Of a stretch of 64,000 nucleotides of DNA, positions 20,620 to 33,165 are shown piece after piece (position 1 is the stretch's first letter; each line of letters begins with the position of its first letter). Under the pieces are notes generated by a model. The model was not told the origin of the DNA and did no database searches. It saw only the letters and a program-made list of their open reading frames with translations. The stretch is from the NCBI GenBank assembly GCA_034440615.1, contig JAOTOM010004841.1:143501-207500 (forward strand), given 5' to 3'. Origin of the DNA: Ashinkailepas kermadecensis. Its lineage: Eukaryota; Arthropoda; Thecostraca; Neolepadidae. A program made the position numbers and the translations under genes.

Positions 20620-22405
20620 CCTGTGTGCCTCTTCTTGTGGCGGCGGTCGGCGACAGACCGTTAATCCGCCGACGTACCGGATTCTCGTCGGACCAGTGGG
20701 CCGCGACCGGTTGTTTACGATGGCGCGTCGTGTGCCGGCGGCCGGACCGGTGCGGCTGGGCTGGCGCCGGCGCCTGTCCGTGTCCGGGCCGGTGTCCGGG
20801 CCGGTGTCCGGCGGCAGCTGGCGCGCGCCCGGCGTCACACTCGAGCGCGCAATCGGCGCCGAGATGGCCGCCGCGGCGGCGGCGTGCGGACGGCGCGCGG
20901 GCGGCTCGACGGCCGGCCGACGTCGGAGGCCGGCAGCACGTCCGCCGCTGGTAGTACGTCGACGGTGCCAGACTGAGGCCGGACTGAGTCGCGCCGGGCC
21001 GGGCTGTCCCCGACAGCCCGGCACGTCCGGTCCGGACGGCTGGATTGGGACTGCGGCCGCTGGACAGCCTGCTCGGCTCGGCTGCGCCCCGCCCGAGTCG
21101 GGCGCCCGGACAGCTGGCCAGCTGGCCGGTCCCTGGCCGGCTGGACAGCTGGCCGATTCCTACCCAGTTGGACAACCGAGTCGAGCCTGCAACAAACTCA
21201 ATCGGACACTCGAGCAGCCCGTCGGACGCTCCGAGGCTGCGCGAATCGAAAGACCCAGCCATTCGAGACCCGAGTCGAGTCCCCGGCGAACTTGTCGGCG
21301 GATTGCGGTCGGGAGAACAGCCATGGATTTTGTCGAGCAGCTGGGCTGCTGGTGACGCTGGTCGGCGTGCCCGGACACGATTCGGCGCTGCCGCAGTGTC
21401 ATTATGCACAGCTCGGCCGCCGAGCACGTGCCGAATAGCCAGCTGAGCGGCGGCGACTGGTCGCGTTCGAGGCGGACGGGATGGCGGCCGTTCGGGTGTG
21501 TCATGGCGTCCACCGTGGCCGGTGGCGGCCGGCCGGGTCTGACGGCTCTGACGGCCGTGTCTGACGGGTCCACCGCCATGTGAAGCCAGGCGTAGGCGAC
21601 GATGACGGTAGTGACGGAAGCTGCTGGTCGTTCTCACCGGGGCGGGGCTCGATCCGGCTGCGGGGTGGCTGCCGATGGGGCCGGATCCGACTCTGGATGG
21701 GCAGCCGGCGGGGCTCGATCCGGCCGTACACTGGCCGTCGATAGGGTCGGGTTCAGCCTCGGATCTGATGAGGTTCGGTCCGCGTCCGTCTGTGTTGGTG
21801 CCATGTGGCGGCCGGCCGGCTTGGAGGGCGTTTTGCGTGTGCGTTGCGTGCCCTTCGGGTAGGGCGGGCACGGCGTTTGTCGACCGGCTGGCGACAGCGC
21901 CGGCCAGTGGTCTGCGAGTCTGAGGAGGCTCGCGGCGAGGGCGAGGATGGGGCGTCGGCGGCGACGCCGGAGTTGAGGGCACCTTAGAGTGCAGCGATTC
22001 GCTTCACGTCCCAGGCGAATTGTGGACGGTGTCGCGTCCGATGCATTTCAGTCGTCTTCCCGGGTTCAGCTTTACGTTGTGTTACGCCACCCGTGACCGA
22101 GGAAATCATGATGGCCGTTTCTTGCTTGGCACATCGTCGTCGGCAGCGCGGGCGAGCTGGTACCGCCGCGGAGCGGGGCGGGATATTGCACTGCTGACCG
22201 ACACCAGGCGCGTCACCGGGCGCGACGGCCGCGTGTGCCCCAGGGCGTGGTGGTAGCGGCGGCGTCCGCGGCGCGTGCTGCTCTCGGGCGCGTGATGATC
22301 TGGGCGACTGGTCGCGGCGCTGGAGCGGCGCCGGCTCCGTTACCCGGGCGCGCCTCGTCCGCGCGGCCCGTCGTGCTGTCTCGGGCCACTGGCGGCCGGC
22401 CGCGG
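20620..22405. promoter_or_regulatory. Large CpG-rich island
   Basis: About 1.8 kb of very GC- and CpG-rich sequence next to the minus-strand membrane-protein exon. Because stop codons are rare at this composition, long open frames occur on both strands (up to 459 codons). They are low-complexity R/P/A/G-rich and unconvincing. The island may hold promoter, UTR or downstream exon sequence. Confidence 0.4.
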
Positions 22406-23043
22406 TCACTGGGTGGCCGGCGGCGTGTCGCCGCCGGCAGGTCGAGGCGGCGGTGCCGACGCCGCCGACGCCGCCGCGCTCGTGCTGCTCCCGTGACCCG
22501 CACCGGCCGGCGGCGGCAGTCGCGGCGGCCGCGTCGGTGCCGGCGTGCCGGCGCCGGCGCCGTCGCCGACGTCGGCGGTGCTGCTGCTGTGCCCTCCGCC
22601 TTTGAACTGGGTGTGCACTTTGTCGGCGTCGTGGAGCAGCGTGCCGAGCGTCAGCCCGGTGATGGCCACCGTCAGCAGCACTCCGGTGACGGCGCACACG
22701 ATGATGAAGCAGTAGTTGGACGACCGGGTGGCCATTCGCTGCGTCGCCGGTGTCGACGCGGGTAGAAGCGTGGTCGGGTAGCTCTCGGGCCGCGACACCA
22801 CCCCCGCCCGCGCTAGACCGACCTGGCTGCCGCCTGCGCCGGCCACCTCCACAGCTGACTGGACATGGTTGTGTGCCGCCACGGTGTTCGCTGGCTGAGG
22901 AAACCCGGTGTGCAACTCGAGCTCCGGCGCAGATGCGATAGCGCTCGCCTGTCTGCCGACAAACTCAACTGGTAGTCTTGCGGAATGATTGACGGGGAAT
23001 TTGGAAAGAGGCTGCGGTACGGTAACTGGGAATTTACTTCACA
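22406..23043 (-). CDS. Probable exon of a single-pass membrane protein
   Basis: A minus-strand frame is open from a TGA near 23044-23046 to the TGA at 22408-22406. It encodes a Pro/Ala/Val-rich N-terminal part (two KFPV motifs, then LELHTGFPQPANTVAAHNHV). Then comes MATRSSNYCFIIVCAVTGVL at 22735 and below, with a 26-residue hydrophobic span (NYCFIIVCAV...GTLL) typical of one transmembrane helix. A low-complexity Gly/Ser/Ala/Pro tail follows (GGGHSSSTADV, TRPPRLPPP). There is no in-frame ATG before Met at 22735, so the protein starts there or the frame is joined to an upstream exon. Possible acceptors near 23040 include one ending TTCCCAG. A second minus-strand frame from an ATG at 23061 overlaps and ends at 22813. 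A sequencing indel or splicing could link the two. The family is not recognised. Location in a membrane is inference from the hydrophobic span. Confidence 0.55.
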
Positions 23044-23061
23044 CAAATCGATGTCGCTCAT

Positions 23062-23770
23062 TGCCTGTTGAACATTTTATAAAAATATCCGCAGTCACAA
23101 ACACGTGTCCTGTTTTATAAAGTCCCTTTGCCTGCAAAGTTGTAAGCAATTTCGATCAGTTTCGACGATATGAATGTATTGTGCGTTTTTATCTTCATTC
23201 GGTATGCTGAAATTCTCATTTCATTGAGTTCTTAAATCGAAAAGTAGCGCATAAAAGATATAATTATGGTACAAATTGCTGTGAAACAGTCGGACGTTCA
23301 GAAAAAACAGCATCAGACAAATTGAGGTGTTTGGCACCTGATTAGTTCTCCTGATTGAATGAAATACGGCCTTCTGTAGGAATATTTTGTGTGATGTCAC
23401 AAAGCCGCATGTGTTATACCATGGGAGGTAATATTCCTCCTTTGAAGGTGGACCGTTGCAATTGATCGATGAGGCGTGAGCGAAAAAAAGAATACATTGT
23501 GTCCAGCCTGATGCGATAAAATATCTAATTTTCTTCCCGAACGGTTATTCAGCCAGTGTGCTGATCTGAGTTCGTATAAAAACTCAAAGGAAAAGTGACT
23601 ATATTGATGGCACGAAAAATTGAGCACAATATTGCAATGTCGTTGATGCGCTTTCAAGCGCGAAATCACCAACAGCAGGTCATGGGTTCTCTATAGCACA
23701 TTGTCCACATATATCTCCACCCAGTAATAGTTTGGCGTCACACACGACGACACAAATTCGTTCGCATGGA
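23062..23770. other. Spacer with no recognised gene
   Basis: AT-rich sequence upstream of the minus-strand exon. No coding segment or repeat family was recognised. Confidence 0.35.
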
Positions 23771-24059
23771 GCCGCGTGATGCGACATGTCAGCGGTGTCC
23801 AGTGGTGCTGCAGCCGCCTGGAGACGCGCCGGCCGACCGCCTGTCCGACAATGTCCGGATTGGTCAGTGAGGCATGGCGAACGAGCTGTGCGTGCCGGGC
23901 TGCTGGCTGGCCGGCGGTCCGTCGGGAGCGGTACATGTGCGGCCGATCTCACGAACGTCACGGCCCACCGGGTCGCTCGGCGACGAGCGAGCTCTGGTCA
24001 GGGGTCGGCGAGCCCCGCTCGGCAGGGGGCAGCGGTCGCCGGTCGGCTCGTGCTGGTCA

Positions 24060-24170
24060 CGGCCGAGCGATGTTCCGGTCAGCGGCGGGCTCGCTCGAGT
24101 CGGGACAGCGCTTGTTCGGGTCAACAGCGGGCTCGCTCGAGTCGGGTTAGATCTTGTTCCAGTCGTGTAG
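24060..24170. repeat. 42 bp tandem duplication
   Basis: CAGCGGGCTCGCTCGAGTCG followed by GG(A/T)(C/T)AG(C/A)... is present twice at about 42 bp spacing, with decayed copies on either side, inside a GC-rich block (23770-24170). Confidence 0.7.
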
Positions 24171-24793
24171 CGACTTTTCTTCTCATGAGCTGAATTGTTT
24201 TCCTAAGGACGAGCTAGTTTTGTTCAGTGGCGAACTCTGGCTGGGAATCAGCTAGTTTGGGTACCTTGTTTGAGGTAGCTTGAGCCGCGAGCGGACTCAT
24301 TCTATTCAGGAGCAGATTTGTTCTAATCGAAAGCGAGCTCGGAGCCGCATTGTTTCTTGCAACGATCCGAGAGTTCCGAAAGAAGAAGCGACTTTTCCGG
24401 CACAGGCCAGGACGACGTTTTGCCTGCTGCACACTGAACAGCAAAAGTGGTTTCTTGCTGCCTGGATGTCCTTATCTTGAGCTTCCCAACTGACGGATCC
24501 TGAAATACATTGTTCGCTACTAGGAAAATCGGACGAAATTCACGACTAAAAGTCCTGTTGATTGGGATATGCTGATTGAGACTGCTGATGCTGCTCGATG
24601 CTGATTGGGATAGGTGAAGCTTGTTATAAAACATATCTGTGCGTGCAAAATCATTCCGGATTTCCAAGGATCTCCTGAGGATGCTTTGGGATGCTTTCAC
24701 CAATGAATCATCGTATCATCGTACAATATAAGGATATGCCGAATTTTCCATCATCCATCAGTGCACTCGCATCTCCAAAGATATCCCTCAGGA

Positions 24794-25367
24794 CAGTGGC
24801 GCAACCAGGATTTCAGTTCGGGGGGGCCACGGTTCGAGAGCGGGCCCCCTCGCAAGCGGGCCCCCCCCTCATGTTTTTAAAAAGTCTGCGGAAAACATGC
24901 ACTTACTTTTGAGCGGGCCCCTATGTTTGTAAAAACTAAAACGAGGCGGGCCCCAGGTAAAAGCGGTCCCCTGGTTCTAAGCGGGCTATTGGTTCAATGC
25001 GGGCCCCTGGATCAAAGTGGGCCCGGTTCGAAGCGGGCCCCTGGTTCCAGAGAGCCCCTGGTTCAAGACAGGGTCCCAGGTTGAAGCGGGCCCCTGGTTC
25101 TAAGCGGGCTATTGGTTCAATGCGGGCCCCTGAATCAAAATGGGCCCCGGTTCGAGGCGGGCCCTGGTTAAAACGGGCCCCCAGATTTTCAGTTGGTTCA
25201 AAGGGCCCCTGATTCGAGCCATAGATCCGCTTCGCGGGCCCCTAGCCAGGGCTCGGAGTAGGGTGGCCCACTCCGAGCCAGGGGCCCGCGAAGCGGGCCC
25301 CTGGCTCGGACCGGGCCCAACAAAATTTCGGGGGGCATGGCCCCTGCCCCCCCTGGTTGCGCTAGTG
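24794..25367. mobile_element. hAT-like MITE (574 bp) with 8 bp TSD
   Basis: The ends are CAGTGGCGCAACCAGG and, inverted, CACTAGCGCAACCAGG, matching the hAT-type CAxTxxCG terminus. The exact 8 bp target duplication CCTCAGGA lies at 24786-24793 and 25368-25375, as expected for hAT transposases. The interior has no transposase. It is filled with degenerate copies of GCGGGCCCCTGGTTC (about 20 bp spacing) and a GGGCCCGCGAAGCGGGCCC palindrome. Confidence 0.9.
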
Positions 25368-25375
25368 CCTCAGGA

Positions 25376-25752
25376 TGTTTTGTTTAACTGTTGCCTTTTG
25401 TATTCGTTTGTGCACAGGTACTTTTGCATTGTTGTTTTCAGAAACCGCAATTATGCAGATGTCATTTCATTGCATGCATTCAAGCAACTAAACACAGCGA
25501 AAACTATCCCAACAATGGAGAAGCTCGGAATACCGCCTTCATCAGACTGAATCGAGAGTGTCTATACTGACCAATTGTTTTAACTCGTTGGAGCGTGGCT
25601 AAATAATCACCCGTTTGCGAACGTGACCAGTGCAACGACTGTCACATGGTTATGCCGTTCGGCGTGCGTTCCCAACTATTGCATCACCCGATCAATATCC
25701 GGTGATGCAACGTTACTCGGCCAAACAGGCAAGCGCTCTGTTTAGTGACGCG
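25376..25752. other. Spacer with no recognised gene
   Basis: Nothing recognised between the hAT-like MITE and the TA microsatellite. Confidence 0.35.
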
Positions 25753-25931
<179 letters not shown>

Positions 25932-25935
<4 letters not shown>

Positions 25936-26895
25936 TATACCTATGAATAATCCTCCCCGGCCTAATTATCAGGCCAGGTAGCTGGCTTTTAGAACTTTTT
26001 GTATCCGGACCAGATCGGGCGCTCGATCCGGTCCGGGTTTCCTGATGCTGGATTTGGCACCGTCCAGCGAACTTTAATATGCTTTGATGACCTACAATTA
26101 TCTTATCCTGTGATGTTTGAGGTCATTTGCTTCAGATGTAGATTTGTGTGAACGACATTGAGTTTATATGATTATGACCGATCAGTTTTCGTTGTTGTGT
26201 TAACTGACGATGGGGCAGCGATTCTGTGTTTGGCCCCCCGTAGCGAGTGCATTGGCTGCATTGACCTTTGTAACCTTCCGTGGCTTATTTGCGTTCGCAT
26301 TACGCATAATCTGGCAAGGTGGAATGATAGCAATTGACCAATTATTCAAATTCAGACCCATCTGACAACTGTTGATCCAAAATCAACAACATTGGTATTA
26401 ACAAGCAGAAACACGTTCGCTTCGCTGAGCTAAATATTGCGATTGTCGTAGCTGCACAGTGGTGTTGGTTTCATATTGATCGGTCCATTGGTTCGCATGT
26501 TATGCTGGTTTAAATGCAGCCGTCTGCATTGATTCATTTTCATGCTCGGATTATTAATCTGTAGAGATTCCTTCTCGCGGCCGTCTGTCTGCCGTTATAG
26601 CGCGAGCGCCATCCTTGCTTTTCGCTGAATAAATATCGTTGACCCCTGGCGATGGACCGGAGCATTTTGGAGCGGTCCGAGACGGCCAAAAGTGACGTCG
26701 GGTGACGGTTGTGGGCATCGACGATTGCAGCCAAACTATCTGCGATGGGAAATGGTTAAAGGCATCTAAAGGCAAGTATTAAATATCCGTTAGTGTGTTG
26801 CAGGGTATGGGTCAGGTAGTACGCATCGTATTGTGGATCTGACGTGGTGTTTTGAACAGCAGCACAACCGTATGCTGGGTATACCCATTTTGCTC
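25932..26895. other. Spacer with no recognised gene
   Basis: Contains an imperfect palindrome near 26007-26040 (CCGGACCAGATCGG / CGATCCGGTCCGGG). No gene was recognised. Confidence 0.35.
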
Positions 26896-27510
26896 GTGAA
26901 ATGTGAACCATGTGCACACAACAACGGCCTAAAGCACGCAACAACGGCCGGAGCCAGCGGCGGCGGGGCCTCGCGCGTTCGAATACTGACCAACTTCCGG
27001 CGGTGCGGTTCCGGTGGCAGAGCGCACGCCGACACCATTCCGACTCGCGTTCACGTCGCTCTCGACTGACTTCCGAGAGAACGGTGCGCGAGCCGAGAGC
27101 CGAGAGCTGGCTGCGGGCGTGCCGGTCGTGCGCCGCTGTGAACGCCTGCCGACCGCGAGCGTCGACGCTCTCGGCGCGCGCTGTGCCGAGCAGTCGTCGG
27201 CGTCGTTATCGCGTCGCTACTTCGTGCTCGCGTCAGGCGGCTGGAGCACTGGCGCCGCCGCACCTGAAGCCGTCACGGCTGTTGGAGCAGATGAGGCTCG
27301 GTCGGAGTCGTTTACCGGCTCGTCCTCTCTATTGGGTTGGTTGACTGCTCGACTGGTCTCGGGCAGCCAGACAGGCTGCACGCGGCTCGGAGAAGTGGCG
27401 TTCTTGTTCCAATATTTCATGTGCCTCCAGCTGACCATCTGGCTGTGGGCAGTGTGGCCATTGGGCCTTGACGCTCTGAATGCAGCGGTGCTCCACTTTC
27501 GCTGACTACG
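26896..27510. promoter_or_regulatory. GC-rich island
   Basis: CpG-rich block with open frames on both strands and no recognised domain, flanked by AT-richer sequence. It may be promoter-like. Confidence 0.3.
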
Positions 27511-28841
27511 ATCACCATGAAGACTGCTTCGCGTTTCTTTTTGACAGCCCTTCCAGCCTATAGTGTCTGGCCATTGTGGGTGGTGTGTGAATTTATTCCG
27601 AGCGGTAGGGCCGCAGTAGATTTGACACTTTGGTGGCGACTATTCCATCAGGCTTTCCCATTATTGAGATTTCCGTTAATCGCTCACCTTGTGAGCGGCC
27701 TTCTTCTGTGAGGTCTGAACAGAGCATCGTGTGCGTTTTTGGGCACTCGAGCCAATGAGGGAATGTGTTCCAATGGAGTCTGACGCAGCTGAATGCGTGC
27801 TCAATTACTCAGACGCAAGGCGAGGAAATGCTTTTCTACTCTGTTTGGTTGTTCCCATACTTGTTTTTGCTCTTTTTTGCCTGCGGTGCACACACAAACA
27901 CAAACACGAATGCACTACATGCACGACAGAGGTTTCAATGTCAGCAGATTTATTGTCTCCATTGGTTGACAGTGCTGCAGTCGTGCTTGCTCCTTGCTCT
28001 CAGGTTCCCCGCCGCAACACGTACACGCGGCGGTGTTATCCCAATTGTCTGCCGAGTCCGACGGACAGAGGACCGCTCCGGTGACACGGGGCGAGGCCGT
28101 GCCCTCGGGGCGTGCCACCGGACCGAAGGGTCTGTCTAGGGGCAGAGGTGGCTGCGGACCCGCGGAAGATGCCGCGAGCGGTGGTCAGTCAATGACAGTC
28201 TCGCGGCACGACGAGCACTCGGCATCCCGTGGCTGGGAGCCGACCGAGAAGACGTCAGCCCGGGGCCAGACTTGACCTTAACCGGGCCGCCCGGCAAGTC
28301 CACCTTCGCCGGGCGGGGGAGGGAAGGTGGCTCTTGAAATCCCCCCACCCACCCACCCCACTAACTTCACATCTACATACGTTGGGATAAAATGCAGAAC
28401 ACCGTTGGATAGTTCTGTCCAAGGAGAGCCTGAATCTTACCTTACATGTGCATTTCGACTGATAATGAGGTCACCAGAGGATATTTTAAGTCAATATACG
28501 GACTTCTCTGAAAGCTCTGGAAATGGTTAGAAAATCACAATGTTTTTCTTTCGACATTGTCATTCAATACTTAACACAGATGAATGTATTTACGTTGATC
28601 GTAGTAAAACAGGGTCAAGACAGGATAGATCAAGTCAGGCAGACAATCTCGCCGAGCCCTTCCTCGGTTTGCAGTCTGGGTCCAGACCGGGAAATACACT
28701 TTGACCTGGTAGTATCCAGTGTAATAGCGGAAATCCACTGCAATTTTGTTGTGTACCCAGGACATTTTTACCTAACATTGTATTTAAGCTGGTTTTAGAC
28801 CTTTGGTACGTGCCCCAAAATTATGTTGAATTGTGACAATA
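27511..28841. other. Spacer with no recognised gene
   Basis: Mixed composition, with a short GC-rich segment at 28010-28320. No domain or repeat family was identified. Confidence 0.35.
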
Positions 28842-29857
28842 TTAACACTCGCACGTCCGGCGGTCCGCGCCAACTTCGCATGTCGGGGGGGGCAGATGTC
28901 TGCCCCCCCTAAGATCTCGAGAACTATGCTAGGTAGCGACAAACGGAAAACGGCTTTGGATAGCTGGTGACAAGCTCTATCGAAAATATTTCGGTCATTT
29001 TCTCGCTCAGGTCAATATTTAGGTAACTGGGTCATCATATGTCAAATTCGACCAGATCGGGTGGGACCCTCAGATATTGGCACATATCTCAGGACCTGTA
29101 ACAGATAGAAACAAACTGCAAATGTTATTCGACAGCCCTTGAAATGTGCTATCGACATACGCTGTGTAATTTAAGGTCAGGTCAACAGATGGGTCACCGA
29201 AACAATGACCTCAGGTCAAGGTCATGGCGTAGAGTAAGGAGGTCATGTAATATATCAATCGACACGTCTTGGCGAACAAGCACGATGACCGTAATTTCAG
29301 CCTTCCAGCTCAATGCATTGCGTATAATGCGCAGAAATGTGCTAGTGATTTCAGGTGACCTCAGCTGACCTTGGTGGGGCCACTGAGAAAAAATGTCAGC
29401 GATAGCATTGCGAATAGCTTCCAACTACACGCCATAACGGTTGGAGGTCATTCCGAGAGAAAATATGTAACCAGGAAACATTTGTATATTTTTCCATAGG
29501 CCTATAATGGGTAAGCCATGGCCACGACCTGACCTCAGGTCAACGCTACGAAAAAACCGTGATATACATATTATAGACCCTGATAAGATCATGACGTGAT
29601 ATAAGTTTGAAATCAATCGCCCAATTATTGTGGGAGTGATGCCACCTAGAACTCGGAGGGACGTTAGGTCACTTCGCCTGACCTGGTGACCTGACTTGAG
29701 ATGACCCAGGGTCAAAAATTTATGAGGATATGCGGAAAAGACCAATGAGCAGCCATGCCAGTTTTGGCCTTGCTAACCCGATTAGTATGGCGGCAAAGTA
29801 GGAAAAACCGCAGGGGGCAGATATCTGCCCCCCCCCCCCCGGACGTGCGCGGGTTAA
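28842..29857. mobile_element. piggyBac-like non-autonomous element (about 1 kb)
   Basis: TTAA occurs at both borders (28842-28845 and 29854-29857). The inner ends are CACTCGCACGTCCGG and, inverted, CCCGCGCACGTCCGG (13 of 15 identical). Each end has a palindromic GGGGCAGATGTCTGCCCC-type subterminal block beside a poly-C run. The interior is rich in GGTCA and has no transposase frame. Confidence 0.85.
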
Positions 29858-30585
29858 GGCACAATGTTCATGGTGACAAATCCAGTTTTGTGCATGAAAT
29901 TTCCCATTGTAAAGCAAGGTATAGTTATGCTGTAAAAATAGCCCGTGCGGCCATTCTATTCCGACCACAGTAAACAATGTAGAGCTCTCCTAATCATGTA
30001 ATTTGTCACCACAGAGCATGACCACTCGGTTATGGTGCCCTATAAACACGGCAAGTATCCGGAAAATCCCAACAGGGCAAGTATCGCAACAGTGAAGATA
30101 CGCATCAGTGGTCACACTTTCAGATAAAAGTTGAAAGTTTCCCATGTTAACGTGGCATGCACATAATAACATTCACCGCGCTCGCGTCAACATCCGAGTT
30201 TACCGTCCGTGCGTTTACCATTTTCTTCGCGTATGTTCGATATATTTATGCAAGCCATGACGTCATGATTACTACAATTTGCACCCTGAACCTATTGCGC
30301 TACCGGTACAGGCCACGAAGTACTGAATGACGTCAGCCGATGTGTCAAAATACTATTTGGCTTGTCGCGTACAGGATGCCGCGCCAAAAAACGTACTTCA
30401 AGTAGCTTGCATATTGAGGCCAATTCGCAATTTCGATTTTCCCTTTACAAGTGTGGACAGATGTTGCCCAGTGTTTATGATCGTTAAGGCATACGTGCGA
30501 ATTCCGAACGAATTGATGGTGAAATAATGCAAGGCATTTTCGCTTCAATATGTAAAGAACATGAAGCTCCCTCCCTCAACCTAGA
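29858..30585. other. Spacer with no recognised gene
   Basis: AT-balanced sequence without a supported gene or repeat. Confidence 0.35.
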
Positions 30586-30589
30586 ACGG

Positions 30590-31000
30590 GGGCAGCTTCC
30601 CCTCTCCCCGGCTGCCGCATCCCTGCGTCTGAACGACGACGGCGCGGCTTTGTCGCCAGCCTGGCGGACGGACCGGCGCGGCTTTGTCGCGCGAGTCTGG
30701 CGGACGGACCGGCGCGGCTTTGTCGCCAGCCTGGCGGACGGACCGGCGCGGCTTTGTCGCGCGAGTCTGGCGGACGGACCGGCGCGGCTTTGTCGCGGTG
30801 CTACCGTTCTGTGCTGCGCCGCCGTCTCCGGACGCGTCGCAGTCTCCGCGGCCCGGTCGGGCGGGCCGTGCTGCTCTCTTTCCGCTCGAGCGCGCCGGCA
30901 GTCTGCTCCGGAGGCGGCCGGCCGCGACTGCCCGTCGTGACGCCGACACGGCTGTCTGCTGTCCGAAATGTATACCGGCGCCGTGTCACGCTGGTCTGGA
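30590..31000. repeat. GC island with about 70 bp tandem repeat
   Basis: About 30640-30793 consists of alternating 34 and 36 bp units, GGCGCGGCTTTGTCGCCAGC... and GGCGCGGCTTTGTCGCGCGA..., repeated twice as a 70 bp pair. The rest is CpG-rich and unresolved. Confidence 0.75.
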
Positions 31001-32681
31001 ATCCGCGCGGCTCAGCAGCGGTCGTGACCTCAACTTTCCAGGCATTGATGATAGACATCCGTGATTGTGGTGCCGTGTGGAAGCTAGACGTTCGATACGT
31101 ACTGTCGTGTTCAAAATACGCTAACTTTTTCAGGGCGCTGGCCCAGATTAGGTCAAAGGTCAGGTCACTCCAATCATGTTATTGTGTTGTGGTAAGACTA
31201 TAGAAGCTTTAATGACCATACGTCCACTTTCTTTTGGTTATTTGCATAATTGTATGGATGTCACTCAGTGTCACTTGACTTTTGGTGTCCTTTGAGCATT
31301 TGCAAAAGTCAATGACCTCAGTTGATCTCTGGTGACCTCGAGTGACCTTTGTTCAGTGATTGTCCCGTCCTGGGATAAATTTGGGGCTGAATTCGAATTC
31401 AGTGGCCATTCGTGCCGCCGGACATCGAGGATTTCCAAAGCTCCATCCCATTTGCATCCTGAATTGTCGACAGATTAACAGGACCTGACTCAATTAGTGT
31501 ACCAAATTATGTCATGAGGGATGTCAATCGACTCTCTGTGAGCTAGAAACATGCGTCTCTTTGTCCCGAGGCGGTTTGCGAACCACGTTCAAAAGACGAG
31601 ACACGTACCATGTGAATGGGGATCATTTCCTGATTACGAATATGTAAGTTTGTAAAGATCTATCGATCGCTTTAGGCAGTCATTTTGTCCGATTTTGTAA
31701 TTGTTTCAATTAATTGGGTCGGCAGCTTAGGCTATGGCTGTGCATCTGTCTTATTTGGTAGCTATCAACTCTTCAAACTGTACGCCACGATAGCCAGTAT
31801 GTTGCACTGCCTTGGACCTTTAACGGCGAGTGCAATAATTAAGAAAACCTCGATCCTCCATGCATTGGCATTACGTCTTACTTCCAGCCGCATATGCGCA
31901 TGAAATAGCCCGTAACGACACGCCGACTGAGAATTCACTCCCATCGACAGGGTTGGCAAAGCAACCTTGTTCTGTATTTGTCGTCCAGAACATTATCCTC
32001 TGCGGCAAATTATCGTCTCCTTTCCTTGCCAAACGATTGAATGGTGTTGTTTGAAATGACTGTAAGCTTCTTCCTCTTTGATACAGATGCCATAAACTCG
32101 AGGGCAAGCTCACAGAGGAATTCCCGATTTCAGGAGCAGGAAGAAAATATCCTCCAAATGTAATGGCCATGACAGTTTTCTCTCCAAATCCAAGAGTTTA
32201 AAAAAAATCCCTCCGTCAGGGGACATATTCTGCGTGAACTAGATTTGCTGAAGTATCTGATGTTTAATATAATTAAAAGAGTTAACTAGCATAAGACGTG
32301 TGAGTGTAGTCCTCCATGACGGTTCTCGCAACGTTGGAACCGTTGGAGAGTGCTGGAAAGTGTATGTTTATCGCTTTTTGTACCTAGTTCGTGACATCTA
32401 GCCATTTTGTGTTACATGGCACCTTGTCGGTGCCTATGTAAATAATGACGGGGCCGCGATGCCAGAGAGTGCACGCTGACCACACGCAAAGGTCGTCTGC
32501 GGCTGCGTCTCCGCACATCACCAACACCCTTCACAGGCTGGCGTCGCGCCTGTCATGCAGACTCGGGCAGGGTGCACTCTCTGGCAGCACAACCCGTGTC
32601 ACATTACGAGCACCCGGGCAACGGCTAGGTACGAGGACCCGGGCAACGGCTAGATGACACCAGCTTGATGCAAGTCCAGGG
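31001..32681. other. Spacer; relics only
   Basis: About 31260-31345 carries GGTGACCTCGAGTGACC-like text resembling the interior of the piggyBac-like elements. About 31985-32060 weakly resembles dispersed repeat R2. About 32590-32650 has a 27-28 bp GCACCCGGGCAACGGCTAG-type duplication. No gene was recognised. Confidence 0.4.
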
Positions 32682-33165
32682 TTAAAATAATGGTTTTTCG
32701 TTAGGTGTGAGATGTCTAAACAAGCACGGTAGGATGTCGAAATTCCCCGTGGAATTAGTGTCATTTAAATGATTTTATGTCTTTCGGACTCAAATTTGAG
32801 CCAATGGTGTAGGTACTTATGACTGTACCTTTATCATTTGTTTTGAGATTCATAATTTAAAAGCTATCTTCGGGATAGGGAGAATAATAACTGTGCTATA
32901 AACTGCTATTGTATGCCATATCACATTATAGGTAATCACTTTACCTGAAATTGCATTGCGAAATGTTCGCGTATCACCATTCCTTGTCAAGAGCATGCAC
33001 ATGCTACTTATAAACAGATGCTGTTAGAAAGGAGACACACATACTTCATAAGCATGCACCAAGGAGCAGGATGTCGATACTGCTTGGAGAAGGATGTCGA
33101 TTGAGTGTTCAGTAAGTGGTATATTATTCCACCATATTTCACGAATAATTAATCACTGTGCAGGC
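32682..33165 (+). repeat. Dispersed repeat R1, copy 2
   Basis: Collinear with 17144-17645. It starts GTTAAAATAATGGTTTTTCG, contains GGATGTCGATACTGCTTGG, and ends near CACGAATAATTAATCACTG. Confidence 0.75.

Noticed and set aside
20603..21982. 459-codon minus-strand frame and 260-codon plus-strand frame
   Set aside because: Both strands are open over the same GC-rich block, the composition is low-complexity R/P/A/G, and no domain is visible. Best explained by stop-codon scarcity in a CpG island.
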